Positions 8,749 to 17,551 of a stretch of DNA of 64,000 nucleotides are shown in pieces. The number at the start of each line of letters is the position of its first letter. Positions within the stretch are counted from its first letter, which is position 1. Under the pieces are notes generated by a model, which was not told where the DNA came from, did no database searches, and saw nothing but the letters and a program-made list of their open reading frames with translations. The position numbers and the translations under genes were made by a program. Source of the stretch: Carboxylicivirga taeanensis (GTDB lineage: Bacteria; Bacteroidota; Bacteroidia; Bacteroidales; Marinilabiliaceae). The stretch lies in NCBI RefSeq assembly GCF_051851475.1, contig NZ_JBPUSJ010000004.1, positions 1 through 64,000 on the forward strand, written 5' to 3'.

Positions 8749-9912
8749 ATGAATTCATTAATTAGTGCAGATCAGCATTTTATTGTATTAACCCTGGTGG
8801 TGGCAGCGGCCGCTTTTGGCATTTGGGCGGAGCATAAAAAGTGGTTCGGCAAAGTGTCGGGCATCCTGGTGACCATGATTTCCATGTCGTTGCTGGCTAT
8901 GGCCGGTATCGTACCGGTTGGTTCCGGTACCGCTGTTTCGGTACCTGTCTATGATATGGTATTTGATTATTTTATTCCTATTTCCATTCCACTCCTTTTA
9001 TTGAGCTCTAACATTGTCAAGATTATTAAGGAGAGTGGCAAACTGCTGGTTGCTTTTGTGATTGGAGCTATTGGCGTGGTGATTGGCTGTTTTATTGCCT
9101 TTTTTATCATCGACTTGGGAGATGATGCCGGCAATACAGCCGGTGTGATAGCCGCTACGCTTGTTGGAGGAAGCATCAACTTTGTAGCTACCGGAGAGAC
9201 TTTAAATTTCAGTACTAATCCCTATTTTTCGGCAACCATCGCGGTGGATAATTTCGCTGCTAATTTGTATGTGTTGTTTTTATTCCTGGTTCCTGCTTTG
9301 GCTTTTTTAAAGCGCTTCTGGAGTCCAACAATTGTGGAGAATACAGATGAAAGTACAGAACAGGGCGAGCAGGCTCCTGTCACCATGGAACGAATAGCTG
9401 TTGCATTGTTTCTGGCCATTGGCATTGCTGCATTAGGTGGCTGGCTTGCACCGTTTATTCAGCAGATAATTGGCACAGAGTTAAATTTGAGCATTTTGCT
9501 GATTACACTGTTGGCGTTATTGGTAGCTAACCTTTTTCCGGCACGTTTAAAGCCTTTGGAAAACACTTCTTTTAGCATTGGCTTGTGGATGATGTATGCA
9601 TTTTTAGCGGTTATTGGTGCTTCAACAAATATCTATGAGGTGTTAAAGGTTGGGCCATCTCTGCTCTTGTTTTACCTGATTATTATGGTGTTTCATTTTC
9701 TCTTTCTTATGGCAACGGCCCGGTTATTCAAGCTTAATGTGTATGATGTTATTGTAGCTTCGGCAGCTAATATCATGGGGCCTTCGGTGGCAGCACCTAT
9801 GGCTGCTTCATTGGGTCAAAAGCGTATGGTGACACCGGCTATTCTGGTGGGGATTTTAGGCTATGTAATTGGCACATTTATTGGCGTTAGCATTGCCATA
9901 GCGCTAACCTAG
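8749..9912 (+). CDS. DUF819 family integral membrane protein (YjcL-like)
   Basis: 387 residues with about ten hydrophobic segments running the whole length, interrupted by one polar loop (about 195-215, rich in Glu and Thr). Family traits seen include the N-terminal FGIWAEHKKWFGKVSG, the GGSINFVATGE stretch, and the C-terminal ASAANIMGPSVAAPMAAS. DUF819 proteins are inner-membrane proteins with a transporter-like inverted repeat. No substrate is established. Confidence 0.85.
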   Translation: MNSLISADQHFIVLTLVVAAAAFGIWAEHKKWFGKVSGILVTMISMSLLAMAGIVPVGSGTAVSVPVYDMVFDYFIPISIPLLLLSSNIVKIIKESGKLLVAFVIGAIGVVIGCFIAFFIIDLGDDAGNTAGVIAATLVGGSINFVATGETLNFSTNPYFSATIAVDNFAANLYVLFLFLVPALAFLKRFWSPTIVENTDESTEQGEQAPVTMERIAVALFLAIGIAALGGWLAPFIQQIIGTELNLSILLITLLALLVANLFPARLKPLENTSFSIGLWMMYAFLAVIGASTNIYEVLKVGPSLLLFYLIIMVFHFLFLMATARLFKLNVYDVIVASAANIMGPSVAAPMAASLGQKRMVTPAILVGILGYVIGTFIGVSIAIALT

Positions 9913-10128
9913 TCGACAAAGGATAGGTTTAACAGGTATTTCTGTCTGGAAAAAACCGCTTGGTAACGGTGTATTGTTGATGATTATTGAGGTTTGTTAG
10001 AGATGTAAAACTGATGTCAATTTTGGGAGTTCAAATTTCCAGATTTAGCAACCTTATCGGATGGGTTGAATTTTTACAGTTTGCCTGAATGATCAATCCT
10101 TTAGCAGGGCCAATTTCATCGAATTGTG

Positions 10129-10136
10129 TATATTTG
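10129..10136 (+). promoter_or_regulatory. Candidate Bacteroidota -7 element of the hexosaminidase gene
   Basis: TATATTTG matches the TAnnTTTG consensus exactly and lies 70 bp before the ATG at 10206. No clear -33 TTTG is found at the right distance. Confidence 0.42.
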
Positions 10137-10205
10137 ACTCTGTACTTATGTTTCTTAAGGGAAGTCATGAGTACGCTCAAAAACCGATAAACTAAAATAA
10201 TTACA

Positions 10206-11756
10206 ATGAGTAGAAATGTAATGACAGCAATTGCTGTAGCGCTTTTAATGCAGCTGGGAGTTTCGTGCCATCAGCCAATTCCTGCCGATTTGTCCAAAGC
10301 CAACCTGATTCCTGTTCCGGTAGAGTTAACTGCCGATGGAAGTTCATTTCAGTTAACAGAGAAGGCTGAAATTTTTATTAATGAAGGAAATGGTGGGGTA
10401 AAGCTGGTAGCTCAGAGTCTGGCCAGTGAGTTAGTGCGAACCACTGGTATTCAGCTTGCTGTTACAGAAGTGGATCAGGCGCCCGCCAAAGGAATATACC
10501 TCCATCTAAATACCGACGAAAGCACAAAAAATAGTGAAGGGTATTCGTTAGCGATAGGCGAAAGAAAGGTTGAGTTAAGTGCGAATGCACCTGAAGGCTT
10601 GTTCAGAGGTGTACAAACACTGATTCAAAGTCTTGTTAAAGGTGGCGAAAACCAGACTATGTGGCTTATTCCTTCCGGAAAAATTATTGATTACCCGCAA
10701 TATGCCTACCGTGGTATGATGCTGGATGTAGCCCGTCACTTTTTCTCGGTTGATGATGTGAAAAGAGTGATTGATTTAGCGGCTATGTATAAAATCAACG
10801 TTTTGCACCTGCATTTAACAGATGATCAGGGCTGGCGTATTGAAATCAAATCGTGGCCTAAGCTGACTACTGTGGGTGGAAGTACCCAAGTAGGCGGTGG
10901 CGAAGGTGGTTTTTACACACAGGAGCAATTCAAGGATATTGTTCGTTATGCCAGCGAGCGTTTTATAACCGTGGTGCCGGAGATTGATATGCCAGGGCAT
11001 ACCAATGCGGCTGTGGTGGCTTATCCTGAGTTAAATGGGAATAAGAAGAAAGCAGAATTGTATACCGGCACTAAAGTGGGGTTCAGTACATTGGCTACGC
11101 GTAAAGAAGTGACCTATCAGTTTGTGGATGATGTGATCCGTGAGATGGCGGCGCTGACTGAAGGTCCCTATTTGCACATCGGTGGCGATGAGTCACACGT
11201 AACTGAAGATGATGATTATGTGTACTTCATAAATCGCACCAAGGAAATTGTTAAGAAACATAATAAAACAATGATTGGGTGGGATGAAATCGCACATGCC
11301 GATGTCAATGCTGAAGACATTGTACAGTATTGGGCTAAGGATAAAAATGCCAGTTTAGGTGCTGAAAAAGGTGCTAAAGTGCTCTTATCGCCGTCGAAGC
11401 GGACCTATTTGGATATGAAATACGATTCGACTACGTACATCGGGTTGGCTTGGGCAGGTCTGATTGAAATGGATCAATCGTACAATTGGTACCCAGCTAA
11501 ACTCATTGAAGGGATAGATAATGAACATATTCTGGGTATAGAATCACCACTTTGGACCGAAACAGTGGAAACGCTTGATGACATTGAATACCTCACATTT
11601 CCTCGTTTAATTGGTCACGCCGAAATCGGGTGGTCACCAGCCTCTCACTTAAATTGGGAAAGTTTCAAAAAGCGTTTGGCTCAGCACGGAAAGGTTTTAA
11701 AAGATTTAGAAGTCAACTTTTATCAGTCGCAACAAATACCGTGGGTAATGGACTAG
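10206..11756 (+). CDS. Beta-N-acetylhexosaminidase, GH20, lipoprotein
   Basis: 516 residues with a lipoprotein signal (lipobox GVSC, Cys21). A GH20b-type N-terminal domain (about 30-160) is followed by the catalytic barrel, which opens with YPQYAYRGMMLDVARHFF. The catalytic pair is in HIGGDESH: Asp328 polarises the substrate acetamido group and Glu329 is the acid. Also seen are HLHLTDDQGWRIEI, DMPGHTNAA, and near the end GIESPLWTE. It releases terminal GlcNAc or GalNAc from glycans or chitin-derived oligosaccharides, probably at the cell surface or in the periplasm. It has its own promoter and terminator and is not part of a SusCD cluster here. Confidence 0.95.
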   Translation: MSRNVMTAIAVALLMQLGVSCHQPIPADLSKANLIPVPVELTADGSSFQLTEKAEIFINEGNGGVKLVAQSLASELVRTTGIQLAVTEVDQAPAKGIYLHLNTDESTKNSEGYSLAIGERKVELSANAPEGLFRGVQTLIQSLVKGGENQTMWLIPSGKIIDYPQYAYRGMMLDVARHFFSVDDVKRVIDLAAMYKINVLHLHLTDDQGWRIEIKSWPKLTTVGGSTQVGGGEGGFYTQEQFKDIVRYASERFITVVPEIDMPGHTNAAVVAYPELNGNKKKAELYTGTKVGFSTLATRKEVTYQFVDDVIREMAALTEGPYLHIGGDESHVTEDDDYVYFINRTKEIVKKHNKTMIGWDEIAHADVNAEDIVQYWAKDKNASLGAEKGAKVLLSPSKRTYLDMKYDSTTYIGLAWAGLIEMDQSYNWYPAKLIEGIDNEHILGIESPLWTETVETLDDIEYLTFPRLIGHAEIGWSPASHLNWESFKKRLAQHGKVLKDLEVNFYQSQQIPWVMD

Positions 11757-11783
11757 TAAAGTGCCTAATAATATAAAAGTTGT

Positions 11784-11832
11784 TGACCAGTTCCAGAGTC
11801 TAGTAAAAGATGACGGGACTGGTCATTTTTTT
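11784..11832 (+). terminator. Rho-independent terminator after the hexosaminidase gene
   Basis: An 11-bp stem, TGACCAGTTCC (11784-11794) with GGGACTGGTCA (11815-11825) including one G-T pair, is followed at once by a run of seven T. Confidence 0.85.
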
Positions 11833-12222
11833 GATGGTGCGAACCCTCCTCCAACCAATAGGCACGGCCATCAATTATTATTTCAAACCATTTTGGTTCA
11901 CTTCATATGGGCAGCGTGTCAAATGTCATGTTCTTTTTCCGAGTATAGGGAGGTTTTAGGCAAACTTTCTCCTTTCAATTGCGTAATGCGATACTGAATT
12001 TGTTTTAAGCAAGGGACTGGGGCCATTGAGCAAGCCGATGGGCAGGCGTATTTACAAAGTATAGATATGAGGTAATCAACCTGTTGGATTGTTCAACTGG
12101 AGGTTGTACCTGCTGAGGAAAGTCATTAACCATTAAAATAAGTGTTAGGATTTTCACATGAATAAAATGTGTCACCGGTACTTGCTGTGTGTGAATTTTA
12201 ACTATATAAGGAAGAAAGTTTT
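11833..12222. other. Intergenic region with a possible coding remnant
   Basis: About 390 bp without a convincing gene. On the minus strand at roughly 11833-11905 a short frame reads KWFEIIIDGRAYWLEEGSHH. This looks protein-like but is closed by a stop directly upstream and runs into the terminator, so it can only be a remnant or chance. Confidence 0.3.
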
Positions 12223-13329
12223 ATGAGTGAGGTAATGATTGAAGTGATTAAAACGTTGGTAACACTACCTATAGCTGTTGTAATATTAAAGTTGATTTTC
12301 AAAAAATCAATCATGTTCCGCTTTAGTTTGATTACCGTTTTGTTTGTGATTTTTGTGACATTAACTACAACAGCCAAGTTTTTTGGTGGGGCTTATCTCA
12401 CGTACATTGTGACTCCTGTTAATGTGCTTGTTGGGGTAGGCGTGTTTGTTTATATCAACAGGGTACTTCGCAAGCCACTTGAACGGGCTATCAATGAGCT
12501 TGAAAGCATGTCTAATGGTCAGCTTAACATTGATGTAAAGGAGCTTGATTCAAAGGATGAGCTGGGTGTATTAAATAATTCGCTCAAGAAACTGTCTGAT
12601 AAGCTAAGGCAGGTGTTGCAGGATATTAACGGAGGAGCGGAATTGTTACTGCAGGCCAGTCATAAATTAAATGTTACCGCCGAAGAGTTGTCGTCTGGCT
12701 CAGCAGAGCAGGCTTCATCCTTGGAAGAAATCTCTACAACCATTGAAGAAATAGCTGGTAATGTGGCCAGCAATACCGATAATGCCAATCAAACCTCAAG
12801 TATCGCCAAAGAGTCATCGGTACGTATTCAAAATGTATCCGATGTGTCTGATGATAGCTATAGGGCTGTCAGCAATATTTCAGAAAAGGTAAGAGTAATT
12901 AATGAAATTGCCACGCAAACTAATATTTTAGCCTTAAATGCAGCGGTTGAAGCTGCACGGGCAGGGGATATGGGCAGAGGATTTGCCGTTGTGGCGGCTG
13001 AGGTGCGTAAACTGGCCGAAAACAGTAAGCTGGCAGCTGACGATATCACTCTGATGGCCGACTCGACTCGCCAACAGACAGAGAGGGCCAATTCACTGCT
13101 TCAGGAAATGATGCCACAAGTTGAAAAAACCGCGAATTTGGTGCAGAACATTGCAGCAGCCAGTTATGAGCAAAACAGCGGGGTAGACCAAGTGAACGGG
13201 GCTATACAACAACTCAATACCACCACTCAACAAAATGCCGCAGCGGCGGAAGAGCTGGCTGCTAATTCGGAGGAGCTGACGGGGCAGGCTGAAAGCCTAA
13301 AACAGTCTATCGCATTCTTTAAGTTTTAA
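12223..13329 (+). CDS. Methyl-accepting chemotaxis protein without a periplasmic sensor domain
   Basis: 368 residues. Two or three hydrophobic segments lie in the first 78 residues (about 9-26, 32-50, 60-78), with only a few residues between them, so no ligand domain faces the periplasm. A HAMP-like linker follows (about 80-132), then a long coiled-coil signalling domain. Its hairpin tip, INEIATQTNILALNAAVEAA (about 226-245) then GRGFAVVAAEVRKLAENS, is the CheA/CheW-binding core of all chemoreceptors. Likely inputs are membrane state, or a partner protein. No che gene is nearby. The convergent rsmD gene begins 36 bp downstream. Confidence 0.92.
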   Translation: MSEVMIEVIKTLVTLPIAVVILKLIFKKSIMFRFSLITVLFVIFVTLTTTAKFFGGAYLTYIVTPVNVLVGVGVFVYINRVLRKPLERAINELESMSNGQLNIDVKELDSKDELGVLNNSLKKLSDKLRQVLQDINGGAELLLQASHKLNVTAEELSSGSAEQASSLEEISTTIEEIAGNVASNTDNANQTSSIAKESSVRIQNVSDVSDDSYRAVSNISEKVRVINEIATQTNILALNAAVEAARAGDMGRGFAVVAAEVRKLAENSKLAADDITLMADSTRQQTERANSLLQEMMPQVEKTANLVQNIAAASYEQNSGVDQVNGAIQQLNTTTQQNAAAAEELAANSEELTGQAESLKQSIAFFKF

Positions 13330-13365
13330 ACGGCTATTGTAATTTTGGGAATCTTCAGGTGAAAA

Positions 13366-13911
13366 CTAGCCGTTATTCGTTGAGAAGAATGAGAAATGAA
13401 CCTTTCCATACTTCTTGACTTCGGTAAAATTAGGGTGCTCGGCAAAATTCTTTTTGTCGGAGTGCTCTAAAATGAAGACCCCATCTTCTTTAAGCAGGTT
13501 ATTTTCGAAAAAGCGATTGGGAATGCTATCAAAGTCTTTTAAATCAAATGGAGGATCGGCAAATACTAAATCGTATTGAGCGTTGCATTTTTGTATGTAC
13601 TTAAAAACATCAGCCTTAATGAGCTTTATTTCAGTACTCAGATCAAATTCTTTCAGCATCGACTTAATAAAGCTGTAATGCTTGTAGTTGAGCTCAACCG
13701 TTGTGATGTCTCTGCAGCCTCTTGAGGCAAACTCGTAAGATATACTGCCTGTTCCGCCAAATAAATCCAATACCGACAGCTCTTCAAAGTCTACCCGGTT
13801 GGTAAGCACATTGAATAAACTCTCCCGTGCTATGTCTGTTGTTGGGCGGGCAGAAAAACTTTTAGGCGGAGAAAAGCGTCTGCCTTTTAAAAAACCACTT
13901 ATTACACGCAT
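13366..13911 (-). CDS. rsmD: 16S rRNA (guanine(966)-N(2))-methyltransferase RsmD
   Basis: 181 residues. Starts MRVISGFLKGRRF, the standard RsmD N-terminus. The SAM-binding loop is DLFGGTGS (49-56) and the catalytic motif of N2-guanine methylation is ADPPFDL with DPPF at 119-122. It methylates G966 of 16S rRNA in the small subunit. Its start overlaps the end of the DUF3822 gene by 10 bp, a pairing typical of Bacteroidota. The enzyme is complete. Confidence 0.95.
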   Translation of the reverse strand: MRVISGFLKGRRFSPPKSFSARPTTDIARESLFNVLTNRVDFEELSVLDLFGGTGSISYEFASRGCRDITTVELNYKHYSFIKSMLKEFDLSTEIKLIKADVFKYIQKCNAQYDLVFADPPFDLKDFDSIPNRFFENNLLKEDGVFILEHSDKKNFAEHPNFTEVKKYGKVHFSFFSTNNG

Positions 13912-14756
13912 ATGGCCAGGTTAAATAAATTATGAAACTGTAGCTTCTCGTTTTCCTTAATACGCATGCCGTTGCTAAACTTAAAATGAGGCGTTGGCGT
14001 TGCGAGTTTTGTCTGTCGCAGGTAATTTTTTAGTTCTTTGTAAAGAGGGCTTTGCTTATCATGGATGCCATGCATTAGCACATTGGTGTTTTCAGCCTCC
14101 AGCTTTAATTGTTCAAAGGTAAAAAGCACAAAGTAAAGAAAATCGTTAATGTTGCTGTAGGCATAGGAGTTGCATAAGCTCATTTTTCGATCCTTTATCA
14201 CCAATAAATCAAAAAACTTATCATGAACACCGATGTGCATCACCGCTTCCTGCTTACGCTGCTGGCTGGCTATTAAGCACGACTCGACAAAAGGCGAATA
14301 GTGCTGAAAAAAATCAACACTTTCAAATTGGGTTTTCACCAGATGATACATAAACTGTGGCATGGCAAATAAATTCCAGGCATCGGCCATTTTAATCTTT
14401 TGTGCCTTAATTTCTATTTGCTCCTCGTCAGCAGAATGGTTCAGGTGATAGAGCTCCTTGTGTTTGATAGGATCATAAAGAGCCGTAGGAATGAGTGTTG
14501 ACTTAGGGGACTCATACAAGAAAAACACTTTCTTATAAGGTAGCTGCAACAATTCCTCTCTCAACAGGACCTCCTGTGTTTTGATGTTGTCTTTACTCGT
14601 GTCGGTGAAAGGAACATTCGCAAAGGCAATGTAGGTATTGGTAACCGGATCGAGCACACAAAAAGAAAGTCCACCCGATGAGGATCGGATGGACAAAAAA
14701 TAGGATGTTGTGATGCTCGTATCAAACGACTGATCTACAACGTATGTCTTGGTCAT
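13902..14756 (-). CDS. DUF3822 family protein
   Basis: 284 residues, no signal peptide. The family is restricted to Bacteroidota and encoded next to rsmD. The visible pattern (two similar halves with HIGVHDKFFDLLVIKDRKM and an N-terminal SFDTSITTSYFLSIRSS) resembles an actin/ASKHA-like fold, but I infer this from general appearance only. The 10-bp overlap with rsmD implies coupled translation. No biochemical role is known to me. Confidence 0.85.
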   Translation of the reverse strand: MTKTYVVDQSFDTSITTSYFLSIRSSSGGLSFCVLDPVTNTYIAFANVPFTDTSKDNIKTQEVLLREELLQLPYKKVFFLYESPKSTLIPTALYDPIKHKELYHLNHSADEEQIEIKAQKIKMADAWNLFAMPQFMYHLVKTQFESVDFFQHYSPFVESCLIASQQRKQEAVMHIGVHDKFFDLLVIKDRKMSLCNSYAYSNINDFLYFVLFTFEQLKLEAENTNVLMHGIHDKQSPLYKELKNYLRQTKLATPTPHFKFSNGMRIKENEKLQFHNLFNLAICV

Positions 14757-14760
14757 ATAA

Positions 14761-15393
14761 TTATTCCCAGTTACCGGCGTTATTGTTTGCAGCTTCTAAG
14801 GAACCTACCTTAAGACCCGGGTATCTTTCCAATTTCTCGGTCTTGTCGTTCAGGTTAATAATTTCCTGAGCTTCCAATCCTGCCAGGTAGATGTTGTTGT
14901 GCACTTTTGCCTCAAACACCTGTACCTTCACACCAGAACCAGTTTCTACAGTACCTGCACCCATTTCGTACGTTTTATCTCCACCGATATATGGAATGTA
15001 TTTTAACGAATCAACATGGTACCTTGCAGGGAATAAAGAGTCTTTCACACTTACACGAATGGTATCACGACTAATAATACCCAATGCTAAAGCTTTCAGC
15101 TCAGTCATACCTGCCTCACGCATGCTATCAGTTAAACTACCCTCTTTTTTCACTAAAGGAAGAGAGTCATTCTTGATGAAGTTGATCAATGTATCGAAGT
15201 TACCTGTATACTTATTATAAACAGATTTGTAGGCTACCTGTGCATCACGGATATAAATCAGCTTTTCAACGTTGGCAGCTTGTCTTAAAGCTTGCTGCTC
15301 TTGAAAACGGATTGGCTTATTTATACTTTCAACACAATAATAACCTAACGCGATAATTGCAATCGTAAGAACAATCTGAATTACTGTTTTCAT
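14761..15393 (-). CDS. Hypothetical membrane-anchored protein of Bacteroidota
   Basis: 210 residues. One N-terminal membrane segment (about 4-22, IQIVLTIAIIALGYYCV) is followed by a periplasmic part. Residues 40-65 (QAANVEKLIYIRDAQVAYKS) recall the helical start of pseudopilin-like proteins, and the Cys in the segment is not a lipobox. Proteins with this shape are found beside DUF3822 and rsmD in related bacteria. It ends 4 bp before the DUF3822 start and is the first gene of that operon. Function unknown. Confidence 0.75.
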   Translation of the reverse strand: MKTVIQIVLTIAIIALGYYCVESINKPIRFQEQQALRQAANVEKLIYIRDAQVAYKSVYNKYTGNFDTLINFIKNDSLPLVKKEGSLTDSMREAGMTELKALALGIISRDTIRVSVKDSLFPARYHVDSLKYIPYIGGDKTYEMGAGTVETGSGVKVQVFEAKVHNNIYLAGLEAQEIINLNDKTEKLERYPGLKVGSLEAANNNAGNWE

Positions 15394-15425
15394 TATCTTC
15401 GGATTTTTGTTTTAGTTTGAATGCA

Positions 15426-15433
15426 CAAATTTA
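15426..15433 (-). promoter_or_regulatory. Candidate -7 element for the minus-strand rsmD operon
   Basis: On the minus strand TAAATTTG fits TAnnTTTG exactly, 33 bp upstream of the ATG at 15393. The spacing implies a short 5' leader. Confidence 0.5.
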
Positions 15434-15482
15434 AAAAAAAAATCATATTACGGTTTTCAAATAGCTTTTATCTACATTAAAA

Positions 15483-16910
15483 ATGCTAAATAATCATATA
15501 TCAACCTTAATTCGCGATAAGTTTATCTTTGAACCAACAGCTTCGCAGCAGCAGTTAATCGATGGCCTGGGTACCTTTATTATGGATGAAACGGCATCTT
15601 CCGTATGCCTTATTAAAGGGTACGCTGGTACGGGTAAAACCTCGCTGATGAGGGCCTTTACTGAAGTACTGGCCGAATTGAAACTGCCTTGCCAGCTGAT
15701 GGCACCAACCGGAAGAGCGGCGAAAGTTCTTAGCAGCTATGCCCATCAACCCGCTTATACTATTCATAAACTCATCTATCGACGTCAATCGGCTGCCGAT
15801 GATTTTGGTTCCTTTCAACTCAACTATAATAAGGCCAGAAATGCAGTTTTTATAGTGGATGAAGCTTCAATGATTTCAAATCGTAGTATGGAGCACACGC
15901 TCTTTGGTAGTGGAAACTTACTCGAGGACCTTTTAAATTTTGTGTTCAGTAATGAGCAATGTAAGCTGGTAATAATAGGTGATGTAGCCCAGTTGCCCCC
16001 GGTGGGATTTGAAGAGAGTCCGGCTCTGGATAAGCTATACCTCGAAAGCATGGGGCTCCATGTGAATGAGTTCTTTCTCTCAGAGGTAGTGCGTCAGGAG
16101 GCCGATAGCGGGATCTTATATAATGCTACGAAACTTCGTTTTTTACTGGATGAAGGAGGAATGGGGGACATTGGCTATCCCGGGCTGGAGACCAAGGGCT
16201 ATCCCGATTTTAAGCGGATCAATGGCGAGGAACTTATTGATGAGCTTACCTGGTGTCAGGAGAATTATGGCCTGGACGAAACCTTGGTTGTTTGTCGATC
16301 GAATAAACGGGCCAACCTGTTTAATAAAGGAATTCGTGGCAGTATCCTCTACCGGGAAGAAGAACTGACCGTAACAGACCATTTATTAATAATGAAGAAC
16401 AATTACCATTGGCTAAAGGATAATAAGGAGGCGGATTTTATTGCCAATGGTGATATTGCCGAAGTGATGCGCATCAACGGTTATGAGGAATTGTACGACA
16501 GGCGCTTTGCCAATGTGACTTTACGATTTACCGATTATGAGCATCTGGAGGTGGATGTGAAAATACTATTAGACGCCTTGCATACCGATACTGCAGGATT
16601 TTCGCGGGATGAGCAGGAGAAGTTTTTTTATAACGTGCTGGACGACTATCAGGATGAAAAATCCCAAAGGAAGAAGTATGAAAAAGTAAAGGAGAACCCA
16701 TACTACAACGCTTTGCAAGTGAAGTATGCCTATGCCATGACTTGCCATAAATCTCAGGGCGGACAGTGGAAAGCGGTATTTATAGATCAGGGGTATGTGC
16801 CGGAAGAGCAATTAGGCAACAGCTATTTCAGGTGGCTTTATACTGCTATTACACGTGCGACGGAACGTGTTTATCTGGTTAATTTTAAAGATGAATTTTT
16901 TGAGGATTAA
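15483..16910 (+). CDS. RecD-like superfamily 1 ATPase/helicase
   Basis: 475 residues. Walker A GYAGTGKTSLM (46-56), motif Ia APTGRAAKVL, Walker B VDEASM (125-130), motif III IIGDVAQLPPVG, motif IV/V region VVCRSNKRAN, and the C-terminal UvrD_C_2 element AYAMTCHKSQGGQWKAVF with YTAITRA. These place it with the RecD/TraA/Pif1-type helicases. The protein lacks the long N-terminal part of RecD2, so it is the short version common in Bacteroidota. A DNA repair or recombination role is expected. It is divergent from the rsmD operon. Confidence 0.9.
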   Translation: MLNNHISTLIRDKFIFEPTASQQQLIDGLGTFIMDETASSVCLIKGYAGTGKTSLMRAFTEVLAELKLPCQLMAPTGRAAKVLSSYAHQPAYTIHKLIYRRQSAADDFGSFQLNYNKARNAVFIVDEASMISNRSMEHTLFGSGNLLEDLLNFVFSNEQCKLVIIGDVAQLPPVGFEESPALDKLYLESMGLHVNEFFLSEVVRQEADSGILYNATKLRFLLDEGGMGDIGYPGLETKGYPDFKRINGEELIDELTWCQENYGLDETLVVCRSNKRANLFNKGIRGSILYREEELTVTDHLLIMKNNYHWLKDNKEADFIANGDIAEVMRINGYEELYDRRFANVTLRFTDYEHLEVDVKILLDALHTDTAGFSRDEQEKFFYNVLDDYQDEKSQRKKYEKVKENPYYNALQVKYAYAMTCHKSQGGQWKAVFIDQGYVPEEQLGNSYFRWLYTAITRATERVYLVNFKDEFFED

Positions 16911-17551
16911 CGTATTTTTTTATCGTTGAATACGCTGGTTGATAAGTTGTAACTTACTTTGCTAGGTTCAAATCAACCGGTGTGTAATTCGATAGCGTGT
17001 CGAATAAAATATCTATGCTTCTACAAAACAATAAGCCAGAGGCCATGGCACGTTCATAACATTATAAATATATATCGTAATATTATATATCAATTGTATC
17101 AATACAAGGCATCATCTTTTATTTGTGCGGTAGAATATTCTGTGAGAAGTGTATTATTTAGTTAATTAGGGTTTGCATTGTATAAAGGTGTGTATGTAGT
17201 GTATAATGATTATAAATTACACTAATGTATTTGCTATTATTCGATTCTGAAGTCCCCTCGGCTAGGGGAATATCTGTTTGTGTTTGCTTTCCTGATTAAC
17301 AGATAATTTATTTAGACGAAACTTTTTTTTAGAAAAACTGTATATCTTCATCATAGATTGAGGAGTTGTCTATTTACGATATTTGTAAATACAGCTACTT
17401 ATTTTATAGAGTATAAGCATCGTTGATTGTAAAGACCAAAATGAACTAAAAAACCTGAATAGTAAACCATATATTCCTAAATCTGCATTCACCACATTCA
17501 ATAAAATATTAACCAAATTTATAATTCTCTCTTAAGCCAAATCCCCTTTGT
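16911..17551. other. Long AT-rich intergenic region, nothing recognised
   Basis: 641 bp, strongly AT-rich, at the border between housekeeping genes and the large secreted-protein locus. I found one short hairpin (CCCCTCGGCTAGGGG, about 17253-17267). There is no tRNA, repeat or coding frame worth calling. It probably carries the promoter of the PKD lipoprotein gene. Confidence 0.4.

Noticed and set aside
11761..11997. 78-codon frame on the plus strand, and a protein-like minus-strand fragment (WFEIIIDGRAYWLEEG)
   Set aside because: The plus frame runs through the terminator; the minus fragment is bounded by a stop just upstream and has no start. At best a remnant.
13329..13374. Terminator between the chemoreceptor and rsmD
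   Set aside because: The AACGGCTA/TAGCCGTT stem has a 30-base loop and no T-run, so it is too weak to call.
16950..16985. tRNA-like T-arm (GGTTCAAATCAACC)
   Set aside because: No matching acceptor, D or anticodon stems around it.
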